Below, piece after piece: positions 26,072 through 33,952 of a DNA stretch of 64,000 nucleotides. The stretch is from Corallococcus soli (GTDB taxonomy: Bacteria > Myxococcota > Myxococcia > Myxococcales > Myxococcaceae). The translations under genes were made by a program, and so were the position numbers. Within the stretch, counting starts at the first letter, position 1; every line of letters starts with the position of its first letter. The stretch covers positions 1 to 64,000 of the forward strand of contig NZ_JAAIYO010000011.1 in the NCBI RefSeq assembly GCF_014930455.1. Reading direction: 5' to 3'. The notes under the pieces are model-generated. The model had not been told where the DNA came from. It ran no database searches and was given only the letters and a program-made list of their open reading frames with translations.

Positions 26072-26500
26072 ATGCCGAAACTTCGCTTGCTGTCCGCCGT
26101 CGTCCTCCTTGGCCTGCTGCCCGGGTGTTCCTTGTTTGGTTACTACAAGTACGAACGGGCACCGCGAGGAACGCCGGAGGAAGCCGAGCGGATCGACTTC
26201 CCCGATTCGTATGAGGATGGGACACATCTGGACGGGCCCGCGCTGGCGGCCTTCATCGTCGCGCTCAACGAATTCATCCCGCCCCACAGCAAGGCGGACA
26301 CTGGCAATGAAGCGCTGACGAAGTGCATGACCCGACGTGACACGTACGACGCGACCATCCTGAAGGCGAACGACGATCTCTACTTCGTCAGCTTCCTTCC
26401 CAAGATTGAACGCTGTGGCATCCAGTTGGACATCCCCCTCCTGGACGCGGGTGCGACGTTTGCCATCGACCGGCAGGGACGCATCCTGAACGTGCTCTAG
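26072..26500 (+). CDS. Small lipoprotein downstream of the JAMM-like lipoprotein
   Basis: A 142-residue lipoprotein: MPKLRLLSAVVLLGLLPGC with the lipid Cys at 19. The mature part is acidic and strand-rich, with two cysteines (in TKCMT and ERCGI) that could form a disulfide and a final sequence IDRQGRILNVL. I do not recognise a family. The 13-bp gap to the JAMM-like gene means co-transcription; it could be a partner, inhibitor or immunity-type protein, but that is only inference. The stop overlaps the convergent XRE gene. Confidence 0.65.
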   Translation: MPKLRLLSAVVLLGLLPGCSLFGYYKYERAPRGTPEEAERIDFPDSYEDGTHLDGPALAAFIVALNEFIPPHSKADTGNEALTKCMTRRDTYDATILKANDDLYFVSFLPKIERCGIQLDIPLLDAGATFAIDRQGRILNVL

Positions 26501-26940
26501 CCCCTGCTCCGGCGCTTCTTCGCCGCGCCCTTCTTCCGGGCCACCGGCGCGGGGGCCACCGGCACGGGCAGCACCGCCACCATCGCATTCACCACGCGCG
26601 ACACGGCCTTGAGCCGCCGCGGATCCAGTTCCCGCAGCGTGCGCATGAGGCGCCGCAGCTCCGCGGGCTCCTCTTCGCGCCAGGGGGCTCGCGACAACAC
26701 GGGCATCGCGCCCCGCCCCACGCCCAGCAGCACGTCCGCGGACACCGCCAGCACGTCGCACAGCCGCCGCAGGTTCTGGGCCCGGGGCAACATCCGCCCG
26801 CGCTCCATGCGGCTGTAGACCTCCATGGCGATGCCCACCCGCTCCGCCACGTCCGCCTGCGTGAGCCCCAACCGCATCCGCGCATCCCGGGCGGCGGCTC
26901 CAAACACCGTGTTCAGCTTCTCGTTGACGGGCGCAGGCAC
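26497..26940 (-). CDS. XRE-family regulator (twin of 27000-27377)
   Basis: A 147-residue protein with an N-terminal helix-turn-helix of Cro/CI type (RLGLTQADVAERVGIAMEVY then RMERGRMLP), a short linker, a helical stretch PAELRRLMRTLRELDPRRL and a basic Lys/Arg tail. It aligns along its length with the next protein, including the EVYSRMERGR recognition segment, so both probably bind similar sites. The GTG at 26940 was chosen because it aligns with the twin's start; GTG at 26970 is possible. Confidence 0.8.
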   Translation of the reverse strand: MPAPVNEKLNTVFGAAARDARMRLGLTQADVAERVGIAMEVYSRMERGRMLPRAQNLRRLCDVLAVSADVLLGVGRGAMPVLSRAPWREEEPAELRRLMRTLRELDPRRLKAVSRVVNAMVAVLPVPVAPAPVARKKGAAKKRRSRG

Positions 26941-26999
26941 CCCCAAAACCTTGCACCTCCCCCCTGGCACGCAAGTTTTCGCGCCAGACCCGCCAACGC

Positions 27000-27377
27000 T
27001 CAGCGCGCCCGGAACGCCAACACCCCCTGGATGACCAGGCCCAGCGCCTTGAGCTCCTCCTCGTTCAACGGCCGGAGCGCTCGCACCAGCCGCCGCAGCG
27101 TGGGCGGATCCTCCTCCCGGTCCGCCAGCGCCATCGTCAGCGCCTCCTGCGGCGGCGTGGGCCCGTCCAGGCCCAGGAGCGTGTCCGCGCGGATGCGCAA
27201 CACCATGCTCAACCGGCGCAACGTGGTGGAGCTGGGCAGCACCCGCCCCCGCTCCATCCGGCTGTAGACCTCCATGGCGATGCCCACCTGGCTGGCCACG
27301 TCGCCCTGGGTCAGCCCCTGCCGCTCACGGGCCGCGCGCGCCGCCGTGCCCACCGTGATGGCCAGCTCCTCGTTCAT
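27000..27377 (-). CDS. XRE-family regulator
   Basis: A 125-residue protein: helix-turn-helix at about 18-75 (QGLTQGDVASQVGIAMEVY, RMERGRVLP) and a C-terminal helix PPTLRRLVRALRPLNEEEL shared with the downstream twin. Located first in the pair and divergent from the protein kinase gene at 27611, it may control both genes. There is no ligand or protease domain. Confidence 0.82.
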   Translation of the reverse strand: MNEELAITVGTAARAARERQGLTQGDVASQVGIAMEVYSRMERGRVLPSSTTLRRLSMVLRIRADTLLGLDGPTPPQEALTMALADREEDPPTLRRLVRALRPLNEEELKALGLVIQGVLAFRAR

Positions 27378-27610
27378 TGCCGCTCACCACCTCTGACCGG
27401 AAAGCCACGTTCCTCGCGCAGTCAGGTGTCCGGCGTCCTACCCGACATGCCCCCGACACTACCCCAAGGGGCAGGTGCCATGCTATGGACCTCCCAGGTC
27501 CTACGGACCCTCCCAGCCATGCGTCCGCCCAGCCACATTCCTCCTCTTGAACTGAACCCTCCACGTCCTACAGCTGTTTCCCGCCCTGCGGGCCCTGGGA
27601 GGTGCCCGCG

Positions 27611-28816
27611 ATGAGCATGGGAATCGAAGGCCATCCGCTGCTGCTCCAACCCCAGGAGGTGGTGGGCAGCTTCAAGCTCCTGAAGCGCCTGGCGACCGGG
27701 GGCTACGGCACCGTGTTCCTGGCGGAGACCGGGGGCGTGCCCGTGGCGCTGAAGTTCGCGCTCCATGGTCCCCAGGACGCCGAGGAGGGCTCGCAGGTGG
27801 ACGCGCGCACGCTCAAGGAGGTGAGCGTCCTGCACCGCATGGCCCACCCCAACGTGGTGGCGCTGCGCGGCTACCACCGCTGGCCCCACCCCAGCACCGG
27901 CTACCTGTTCCTGGTGATGGACTACGTGGAGGGCCCCACGCTGTCCGAGTGGGCCCTGGAGTCGCGCCCGTCGCCCCGGCAGGTGGCCCGGCTGTTCGCG
28001 GAGCTGGCCCTGACGCTGGACTTCATCCACCGCGCGGGCGTGCGCCACCGCGACATCAAGGGCAGCAACATCATCGTGCGGGCGTCGGACGCGCGGCCGG
28101 TGCTGGTGGACTTCGGCTCCAGCGACCACGCCTGCGCCGCGCACATCACCGACGGCCGGCCCCCGCCGGGCACCCCCAGCTACCGCAGCCCGGAGCTGCT
28201 GCGCTACTGGCTGCGCTACCCCAAGAACCTGACCCGCTACGTCTACCAGCCCACCGACGACCTCTATTCGCTGGGGCTGGTCCTCTTCGAGGTGCTCACC
28301 GGCGACTTCCCCTACCCCACGAACGTGCCCGCGGAGGCGCTGCTGGGCCGCATCCGCGCCGCCCCCCACCGCTCCGCCCGGCTGCTCAACCCGCGCGTGC
28401 CCCGCGAGCTGGACGACATCTGCGAACGGATGCTCCGGCACGACGTCACCCAGCGCTACCCCATGGGCTCGGACCTCTACGCGGACCTGAGCAACGCCCT
28501 GGAGCGCGCCCCGTCCAGTTGGGACATCCCCCTCTTCGCGGCCCCGCCCCCCCACGACGCCGTCACGGAGGAGTCCGACGAGTTCTTCGACGGCAACGAG
28601 GAGGCCCGCGAGATGCGCCGGTGGGCCCGCGCCCAGGAGATCCGCGTCCCGGGAGCGGCGCCCCACTCCAGCGCGTCCCCCGCGACGCCCGCGCCCTCCC
28701 AGGGGCTGGCCGCGCCCATCCCCCCGCCCATGCCCTGGCGCGTGGCCCGGAGGCTGGCGTGGCGGCGCCTGTGGGAGAAGTGGGCCCGGCGTCTGGGATT
28801 GCACCGGCGCCGCTGA
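27611..28816 (+). CDS. Ser/Thr protein kinase, catalytically complete
   Basis: A 401-residue Hanks-type kinase without membrane segment. Gly loop ATGGYGTVF (28-36), lysine in VALKFAL (K48), catalytic loop HRDIKGSN (146-153) and DFG (167-169) are all intact. After the kinase domain comes a Pro/Ala-rich region and a strongly basic Trp/Arg tail (RRLAWRRLWEKWARRLGLHRRR in parts) that could bind membrane or nucleic acid. GGGAGG eight bases before the ATG fixes the start. A second kinase-like gene follows after 114 bp, with a conspicuous hairpin between. Confidence 0.88.
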   Translation: MSMGIEGHPLLLQPQEVVGSFKLLKRLATGGYGTVFLAETGGVPVALKFALHGPQDAEEGSQVDARTLKEVSVLHRMAHPNVVALRGYHRWPHPSTGYLFLVMDYVEGPTLSEWALESRPSPRQVARLFAELALTLDFIHRAGVRHRDIKGSNIIVRASDARPVLVDFGSSDHACAAHITDGRPPPGTPSYRSPELLRYWLRYPKNLTRYVYQPTDDLYSLGLVLFEVLTGDFPYPTNVPAEALLGRIRAAPHRSARLLNPRVPRELDDICERMLRHDVTQRYPMGSDLYADLSNALERAPSSWDIPLFAAPPPHDAVTEESDEFFDGNEEAREMRRWARAQEIRVPGAAPHSSASPATPAPSQGLAAPIPPPMPWRVARRLAWRRLWEKWARRLGLHRRR

Positions 28817-28887
28817 ACCCCCAGGGTCTCACGGACTTCATCCAACCCTGGAGGTTTTCCCCGCGACAGGGTTTGTGCTACCTGCGG

Positions 28888-28910
28888 GGTCGAGCGATTC
28901 CCGCTCGACC
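28888..28910. promoter_or_regulatory. Perfect stem-loop before the pseudokinase gene
   Basis: GGTCGAGCG (28888-28896) and CGCTCGACC (28902-28910) are perfect arms around a 5-base loop. It ends 20 bp before the ATG at 28931, in a position to be an operator or leader structure; a terminator of the first kinase gene is less likely as no T run follows. Confidence 0.5.
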
Positions 28911-28930
28911 CTGGAGGTTGGACGCAGGAC

Positions 28931-30223
28931 ATGAAGACCCCCGATACGACGACGGAGGAGATTCCGGGCGTGCCGCGCCGGCCGCGCGTGCTGTTCACCG
29001 TGGGAGGCACGGCCTTCGAGTTCGTGCGAAAGCTGGAGGTGCGCGCCACCGGGGAGCTGTTGATGCTGGCGCGCCGACGCTACCGGGGCGGGCTGGGCGG
29101 CCCGGTGGTCATCAAGCGGCTGCGCAACCCGTCCGGCTTCGTGGCGCGCAGGCGGCTGGTGGAGGAGGTGGAGCTGACGTTCCGGCTCAACCACCCCGGC
29201 ATCGCGAAGGTCTACCACCTGAAGGCGTACCGGGGCGTGCCGCACGTGGTGATGGAGTACGTGGAGGGCCGGTCGCTGGACACGGTGCTCAACCTGGTGG
29301 CCATGCGCAGAAAGCCCATGTCCCCGGCCTTCGCCGCGTGGGTCGTCTCCGAGGTCGCGGAGGCCCTGCACCACGCGCACACGCTGCGCGACGAGTGGAA
29401 CCGGCCGCTGCACATCATCCACCGCGACGTGAGCCCCCGGAACCTGAGGTTGGGCGTGCACGGCGAGGTGAAGCTCACGAACTTCACCGCCGCGTTCTCC
29501 ACCCTGCCCGGCCGCGAAATCACCAGCCGGCCCCTGGTGAAGGGGGACGTGGCGTACGCGTCCCCGGAGGCCCTGCGCCGCGAGCCCATGGACGCGCGCA
29601 GCGACCTGTTCAGCCTGGGCCTGGTGCTCCTGGAGGTGCTGACGGGTACGCACCCCCTCACGCTGGGGGACGTGGCGCCCCTGCCCCCGTCGGACCTGCC
29701 CCCGGTGGAGGCGCAGGGCCCCACGTGGATGCCGATGACGGAGGTGGCCGCGCGGATGGCGCTGGTGGGCTCCCGGGAGGTGGAGCACCTGACGCGCGAC
29801 GTGCCGGAGGGCCTGCGGGCCATCACCGTCCGGGCGCTGCGACAGGCGCCGTCGGAGCGCTTCGATTCCGCGGAGGCGCTGGCCGGGGCCCTGCGGGCGT
29901 GGCTGCGCGAGCACGCCCCCGGCTATGGGCGGCAGTCCGCGGCGGAGGAGGTGTCGGAGGCGGCGCGGGAGGCCACCGGCCGGCGCAACCAGGCGGAGCT
30001 GCTGGAGGGAGGCCTGCACCCGGCGGAGCTGACGTCCGACGAGGCCTCCATGGCGTCCGAGCCGGTGGCGCCGCCGCCGTTCCTGGGAGGCGACGACGTG
30101 ACGCCCGACGTGAACGACGAGCGGCCGCTCCCCGTGGACATGGCGGGCCTGGACGAGCTGGCGGGGCCCGCTGAGGAGGCCCTGGACGAGGACGAGGATG
30201 ACGACGGGCACGAGCCGGTGTGA
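28931..30223 (+). CDS. Ser/Thr kinase-like protein, probable pseudokinase
   Basis: A 430-residue Hanks-type kinase fold. The ATP lysine (VVIKRLR, K62) and the catalytic loop HRDVSPRN (164-171) are present, but the Gly loop is unrecognisable (RATGELLML) and the DFG metal-binding motif reads NFT (184-186), so Asp is replaced by Asn. That change normally abolishes Mg-ATP catalysis. The C-terminal 110 residues are acidic and disordered (ending DEDEDDDGHEPV). It may regulate or scaffold the active kinase encoded 114 bp upstream. No membrane segment. Confidence 0.8.
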   Translation: MKTPDTTTEEIPGVPRRPRVLFTVGGTAFEFVRKLEVRATGELLMLARRRYRGGLGGPVVIKRLRNPSGFVARRRLVEEVELTFRLNHPGIAKVYHLKAYRGVPHVVMEYVEGRSLDTVLNLVAMRRKPMSPAFAAWVVSEVAEALHHAHTLRDEWNRPLHIIHRDVSPRNLRLGVHGEVKLTNFTAAFSTLPGREITSRPLVKGDVAYASPEALRREPMDARSDLFSLGLVLLEVLTGTHPLTLGDVAPLPPSDLPPVEAQGPTWMPMTEVAARMALVGSREVEHLTRDVPEGLRAITVRALRQAPSERFDSAEALAGALRAWLREHAPGYGRQSAAEEVSEAAREATGRRNQAELLEGGLHPAELTSDEASMASEPVAPPPFLGGDDVTPDVNDERPLPVDMAGLDELAGPAEEALDEDEDDDGHEPV

Positions 30224-30322
30224 GCCCGGTCGCCTGCCCTCCGGCCTCACCGTGGCCGGCTCCGTAGCAGGTTGCCGGACACGCAGACCGTTACGAAGCT
30301 GATTCGGACGGAGGAATACATC

Positions 30323-30766
30323 ATGGCCGACAGCACCAAGCGTCAGACGCCCCCGCAGCCCGCCGAGGACTTCTACGGGCGCCCGACCGCCGCGCCCGGG
30401 GACGAAGCCTCCGCGCCCCGCGAAGGCCAGGGCTCCACCGCCTCCTCTCCTCGCGACGAGGAGGCCGACCGCCAGGCCCACCCGCGCCCCGACATGGACG
30501 ACGACGGGGCAGCGCCCCGCGATGAGCACACCGAGGCCGACGAGAAGGGCGTCCGCCCCCGGGAGGCCAGCGACGGGGAGGACGCGGACCTGACGCCCCG
30601 CGACGCCAGCGGCTTGCACCCGTACGACCCGCGCGCGCGGAACGCTGGCGCCTCGCTGGACGAAATGCCGGACGGCGACGGGCCCCGCAGCGACGCGGGC
30701 ACCAATCCGCTCTGCGACGTGTACCGCTACGGCCACCCGGACCGGATTCCGGACCGCGACCGCTGA
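30323..30766 (+). CDS. Acidic disordered protein
   Basis: A 147-residue protein made almost wholly of Asp, Glu, Arg, Pro, Gly and Ser, with no hydrophobic core; only the end (NPLCDVYRYGHPDRIPDRD) looks structured. GGAGGAA precedes the ATG. I know no function; such proteins are often stress-related or nucleoid partners. It ends in a strong bidirectional hairpin. Confidence 0.6.
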   Translation: MADSTKRQTPPQPAEDFYGRPTAAPGDEASAPREGQGSTASSPRDEEADRQAHPRPDMDDDGAAPRDEHTEADEKGVRPREASDGEDADLTPRDASGLHPYDPRARNAGASLDEMPDGDGPRSDAGTNPLCDVYRYGHPDRIPDRDR

Positions 30767-30798
30767 AGCCAGACGCCGCGCGCCAATGACAGACAGCC

Positions 30799-30835
30799 GG
30801 GCCAGGACCCGGGGCACACCGCCCCGTCCTGGCCC
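30799..30835. terminator. Long bidirectional hairpin terminator
   Basis: GGGCCAGGAC (30799-30808) pairs with GTCCTGGCCC (30826-30835), and an inner GGGGC/GCCCC stem (30811-30815, 30821-30825) closes on ACACC, leaving a two-base bulge. It lies between convergent genes (30766 and 30851). Confidence 0.8.
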
Positions 30836-30850
30836 TTGGCGCGTGCGCGC

Positions 30851-31270
30851 CTATCCCACGCGGCGAGGCGCGTGCTCCAGGCGATGGGCGTCCACCCACG
30901 CCTGCGCCTGCGTCATCGTGTCCACGAACACCGTGTCGAAGCTGGCCGCGTGCCCGGTGAGCAGCATGGCCACCGACATCGCCTTGCCCACCACCCGCTG
31001 CGTCAGGTCCGAGCCCACGTACACCACCGAGCGCATCCACTCCGCGCGCACGTTGTTGGCCAGGTACTTGCGCGACTCGGCCGGCAGCTCCGAGCCCGGC
31101 ACCTCCGCCACCAGGTAGAACGGCCCGTGCGCCGCCATCTCCTCATAGACGCGCAGCACCCACTTCGCGTCCTGCAGGCCCACCAGTCCCACGTACCGCG
31201 TATGCAGGGCGTCCGGCGCCAGCATCCGGATGCGATGCGCGCCGCACGTCCATTCGCGTGATTGATCCAT
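30851..31270 (-). CDS. SpoIIAA/STAS-like protein A
   Basis: A 139-residue cytosolic protein with the strand-helix alternation of SpoIIAA-like (STAS/CRAL-TRIO fold) proteins: WVLRVYEEM, FYLVAEVPGSEL, SRKYLANNVR-EWMRSVVYVG, a hydrophobic MSVAMLLTG helix and a C-terminal AQAWVDAHR helix. It resembles protein B at 32153-32608 in layout and in the RKYLAxxVRxEW segment. GGGGGAG precedes the start. Role unknown; this group is usually linked to lipid or partner binding. Confidence 0.65.
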   Translation of the reverse strand: MDQSREWTCGAHRIRMLAPDALHTRYVGLVGLQDAKWVLRVYEEMAAHGPFYLVAEVPGSELPAESRKYLANNVRAEWMRSVVYVGSDLTQRVVGKAMSVAMLLTGHAASFDTVFVDTMTQAQAWVDAHRLEHAPRRVG

Positions 31271-31347
31271 TCGATTCACTCCCCCCGGAAGTCTGCCCTT
31301 CCACCCTACGCCGACTGCCACCATCCCGGGAAAGGCCCCCCTCGCGA

Positions 31348-31367
31348 ACCTGCCCTCCGGGGCAGGT
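31348..31367. promoter_or_regulatory. Inverted repeat between divergent genes
   Basis: ACCTGCCC (31348-31355) and GGGCAGGT (31360-31367) are perfect 8-bp arms around TCCG, in the 173-bp region between the SpoIIAA-like gene A and the rightward unknown gene. Likely an operator. Confidence 0.4.
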
Positions 31368-31443
31368 GTTCCCTGTCGTTTGGATGTCAGACCCCCTCTG
31401 TACTGTGTACCCATTCCGACAGCCTTCCAGAGGGGGAATCACC

Positions 31444-32127
31444 GTGCCGGAAACCCGTGAACTGCCGCGAGTGTCGGTCAACAAGCTGGGCGAATACCTC
31501 ATCGCGACGCCCGCCCGCAGGAAGCGCATCATCCACGACCAGAAGCACCCGCCGGACGCGCAGTACCTGCGCTACCCGGAGGCGTCGTACGCCGTCACCG
31601 ACTTCCTCTGCCGCGGGCTGGACATGAACGTCCTGCGCGAAGCCCAGCGCCGCTTCGCCTGCGCGGTGCCCACGTCGGAGTTCGAGGCGCAGCGCATGCA
31701 GCTGTGTTCGGAGGCGCTGGAGCGCTTCGCGGACCTGGTGCCGTGGCTGGACCTGGATGACGCCATCATCAGCGCGGTGGGCGCGGAGCCGCCGGTGCTG
31801 GAGATGGCCGGCGTCACCATCAGCGTGCGCCCGGAGGTGGTGGTGCAGCGGCTGGACAAGCACGGCACCCCGCGCGTGGGGTTGATGAAGCTCTACTTCT
31901 CCAAGACGCACCCGCTGGACGAACGGTCCGGGCAGTACATTGGCACGCTGCTCCAGCGCTTCGCGGAGCAGCACCTGTGCCGGCTGGGCCCGGCGGACCA
32001 CCGGCTGATGACCGTGGTGGACGTGTTCGCCGGGTCGCTCTTCGTCGCGCCGCGCGCGCACATCCGCCGGCTGGGCGACGTGGTGCTCGCGTGCGAGGAG
32101 ATCGCCGAGCGCTGGGCCGTCCACTGA
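31444..32127 (+). CDS. Conserved hypothetical protein between two SpoIIAA-like genes
   Basis: A 227-residue protein. N-terminal helical part with SVNKLGEYLIATPARRKRII; C-terminal part with ISVRPEVVV (124-132), MKLYFSK (about 150) and VVDVFAGSLF near the end. The P-E...x-K-L-Y arrangement hints at a degenerate PD-(D/E)xK nuclease core, but this is uncertain. The GTG at 31444, preceded by AGAGGGGG, was chosen; the frame extends upstream without a ribosome site. It is rightward while both flanking SpoIIAA-like genes are leftward. Confidence 0.6.
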   Translation: MPETRELPRVSVNKLGEYLIATPARRKRIIHDQKHPPDAQYLRYPEASYAVTDFLCRGLDMNVLREAQRRFACAVPTSEFEAQRMQLCSEALERFADLVPWLDLDDAIISAVGAEPPVLEMAGVTISVRPEVVVQRLDKHGTPRVGLMKLYFSKTHPLDERSGQYIGTLLQRFAEQHLCRLGPADHRLMTVVDVFAGSLFVAPRAHIRRLGDVVLACEEIAERWAVH

Positions 32128-32152
32128 ACGGGCGGAGCCCGCGCCCCCGCCC

Positions 32153-32608
32153 TCAGGGCAGGGCGCCGGCGGGCGGTGGCAGGTGGCGCTCCCGGTGCGA
32201 CTCCAGCCACGCCCGAGCCTCCTTGGCCGTCTCCAGGAACTCCGCCTCCAGCTTCACGCGGCCGGTGAACTGGAGCGCCACCACCAGCGCGCGCAGCACC
32301 TCGCGCTGGGGGCGCTTGCCCCCGAAGAAGACGATGGCGCGGAACCACTCGGGGCGGACGTGCTCGGCCAGGTACTTGCGCGGCATCACCGACAGCGGGG
32401 GCCCGCTCGTCATGGGCCCCATGGAGCCGCCCAGGTCCACCACCAGGTAGAAGGGCCCGCCCAGGCCCGTCGCCAGCTCGTGGAAGACGCCCACCAGCTG
32501 CCGCACCTCCTCCTCCAAGAAAGCGCCTCGGATTTTCGCCCAGAGGATGTCCGAAGACTCCAGCGACACATGCTGTGCCCCGAAGGTCCATTCCCTTAGC
32601 GCTGCCAT
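32153..32608 (-). CDS. SpoIIAA/STAS-like protein B
   Basis: A 151-residue paralogue of the protein at 30851-31270: EWTFGAQHV at the N-terminus (compare EWTCGAHRI), FYLVVDLGG, RKYLAEHVRPEWFRAIVFFG, a hydrophobic helix and a C-terminal KEARAWLESHR helix. GGGAGAGGGT lies directly before the ATG. The two paralogues differ most in the loop around residues 60-75, where B has GGSMGPMTSG. Function unknown. Confidence 0.65.
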   Translation of the reverse strand: MAALREWTFGAQHVSLESSDILWAKIRGAFLEEEVRQLVGVFHELATGLGGPFYLVVDLGGSMGPMTSGPPLSVMPRKYLAEHVRPEWFRAIVFFGGKRPQREVLRALVVALQFTGRVKLEAEFLETAKEARAWLESHRERHLPPPAGALP

Positions 32609-32998
32609 ACCCTCTCCCACGCAGAGACTCCGAGGGTACTCAAAACCGGACCAACGTCACCAGCCCGTGACTCCCTCTTTCCCGGGTGACCTGGCCCCGG
32701 ACGACCCTCCAGGTCCCCTGCAACCACCCGTGCGGGTGGCCTGGTGGGAGGGGTGCGGTGGGTGCCGTCACGTCGTGGACACTCGTGCGCGGGGGAACGG
32801 CGCCGGGTGAACGCCGCGCGTCCGGCCCCCTGTTTTCCTGGGGGGGAGGGTCTGCCGGGTGGTGAACAGAAGCCGCTATGATTGCCGGCGGGCGGCCGTG
32901 CGGACGGTCGCCGGGGGGCGCGTGGCGAACCGGTTGTCGGAACGCGCCTCCTTGCTCACTGTGAAGAGTCGCGCGCAGGCGCGGTGGATGGGGGCGTG
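32609..32998. promoter_or_regulatory. Divergent intergenic region (390 bp)
   Basis: Separates the leftward SpoIIAA-like gene B from the rightward ArsA pair and should contain promoters for both. The only clear structure is CCACCC-GTGC-GGGTGG (32724-32739). I see no RNA gene and no confident -35/-10 pair. Confidence 0.4.
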
Positions 32999-33952
32999 GT
33001 GCTGGACTCCTTGTGGAACAAGCGCGCCGTGCTCGTGTCGGGCAAGGGCGGCGTGGGGAAGACGACGTTGTCCGCGGCCCTGGCCGTGGCGGCGGCGCGC
33101 TCCGGGCGTCCGGTGCTGCTGGCGGAGCTGTCCCCGGACGAGGGGGGCCCGTCCACCCTGGCGGGGCTGGTGGGGGCGAAGGAGGCCGGGGCGAAGGTGG
33201 TCGCGGTGCGGCAGCACCTGTCCTTCGTGCGCCTGTCCGCCTCCGAGGGGCACCGCCAGTTCCTGGAGGAGACGCTGCCGGCGAAGTGGCTGGCGGAGGC
33301 CGCGCTGCGCTCGCGCGCGCTGCGGCGCTTCCTGGAGGCCGGGCCCGCGCTCAAGGAGATGGGGCTCTTGTACCAGATGCTGACGCTGGTGCGGCGCACG
33401 CACCCGGACGGCCGGCCCCTGTACCCGCTGGCGGTGCTGGACCTGCCGGCCACCGGCCACGCGATGGCGCTGGCCACCCTGCCCCGGAGCCTGCTGTCGC
33501 TCATCCCGGGCGGGCCCATTGGCCGCGCGATGCGCGAGGGCCTGGACCTGCTGCAGGACCCCGAGCGCACCGGCGTGGTGCTGACGAGCCTGCCGGAGCC
33601 CCTGCCTGTGAGCGAGACGCTGTCGCTGGCCCGGGAGCTGAAGGACGTGGGGCTGCCCCTGTCCGTCGCGGTGCTCAACCGGATGCCGGAGGACCCCTTC
33701 ACGCCGGAGTCGCGCGCGGCGCTGGAGCGGCTGCTGGAGGCGCATGGGCCGCACCGCGGGCAGCGCGCGCTGGAGCGGCTGGAGCGCGCCCGGGAGGCCC
33801 GGCAGCGGCTGCGGGCGGGCACGGCCGTGCCACAATGGGGGCTTCCGGACCTGCCCCTCACCGGGCAGGCGCTGGTGGAGCGGCTGTCGGAGCTGTTGGT
33901 GCCCACGTTGGAAGAGGCCGCCCGAACCGGCGGCCGGGAGGCCACGCCATGA
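32999..33952 (+). CDS. ArsA/Get3-like ATPase, subunit 1
   Basis: A 317-residue deviant Walker A (SIMIBI) ATPase with GKGGVGKT (15-22), keeping the signature lysine K16, and the switch LPATGH (LDLPATGHAMAL). It lacks the DPA motif of ArsA after the second strand (reads LAELSPDEGG). Without an arsenic operon or the metal-binding cysteines of ArsA, an arsenite pump is unlikely; it fits the Get3-like group that acts with a paralogue. GTG codons at 32984, 32996 and 32999 are possible starts. It overlaps the next gene by four bases. Confidence 0.8.
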   Translation: MLDSLWNKRAVLVSGKGGVGKTTLSAALAVAAARSGRPVLLAELSPDEGGPSTLAGLVGAKEAGAKVVAVRQHLSFVRLSASEGHRQFLEETLPAKWLAEAALRSRALRRFLEAGPALKEMGLLYQMLTLVRRTHPDGRPLYPLAVLDLPATGHAMALATLPRSLLSLIPGGPIGRAMREGLDLLQDPERTGVVLTSLPEPLPVSETLSLARELKDVGLPLSVAVLNRMPEDPFTPESRAALERLLEAHGPHRGQRALERLERAREARQRLRAGTAVPQWGLPDLPLTGQALVERLSELLVPTLEEAARTGGREATP

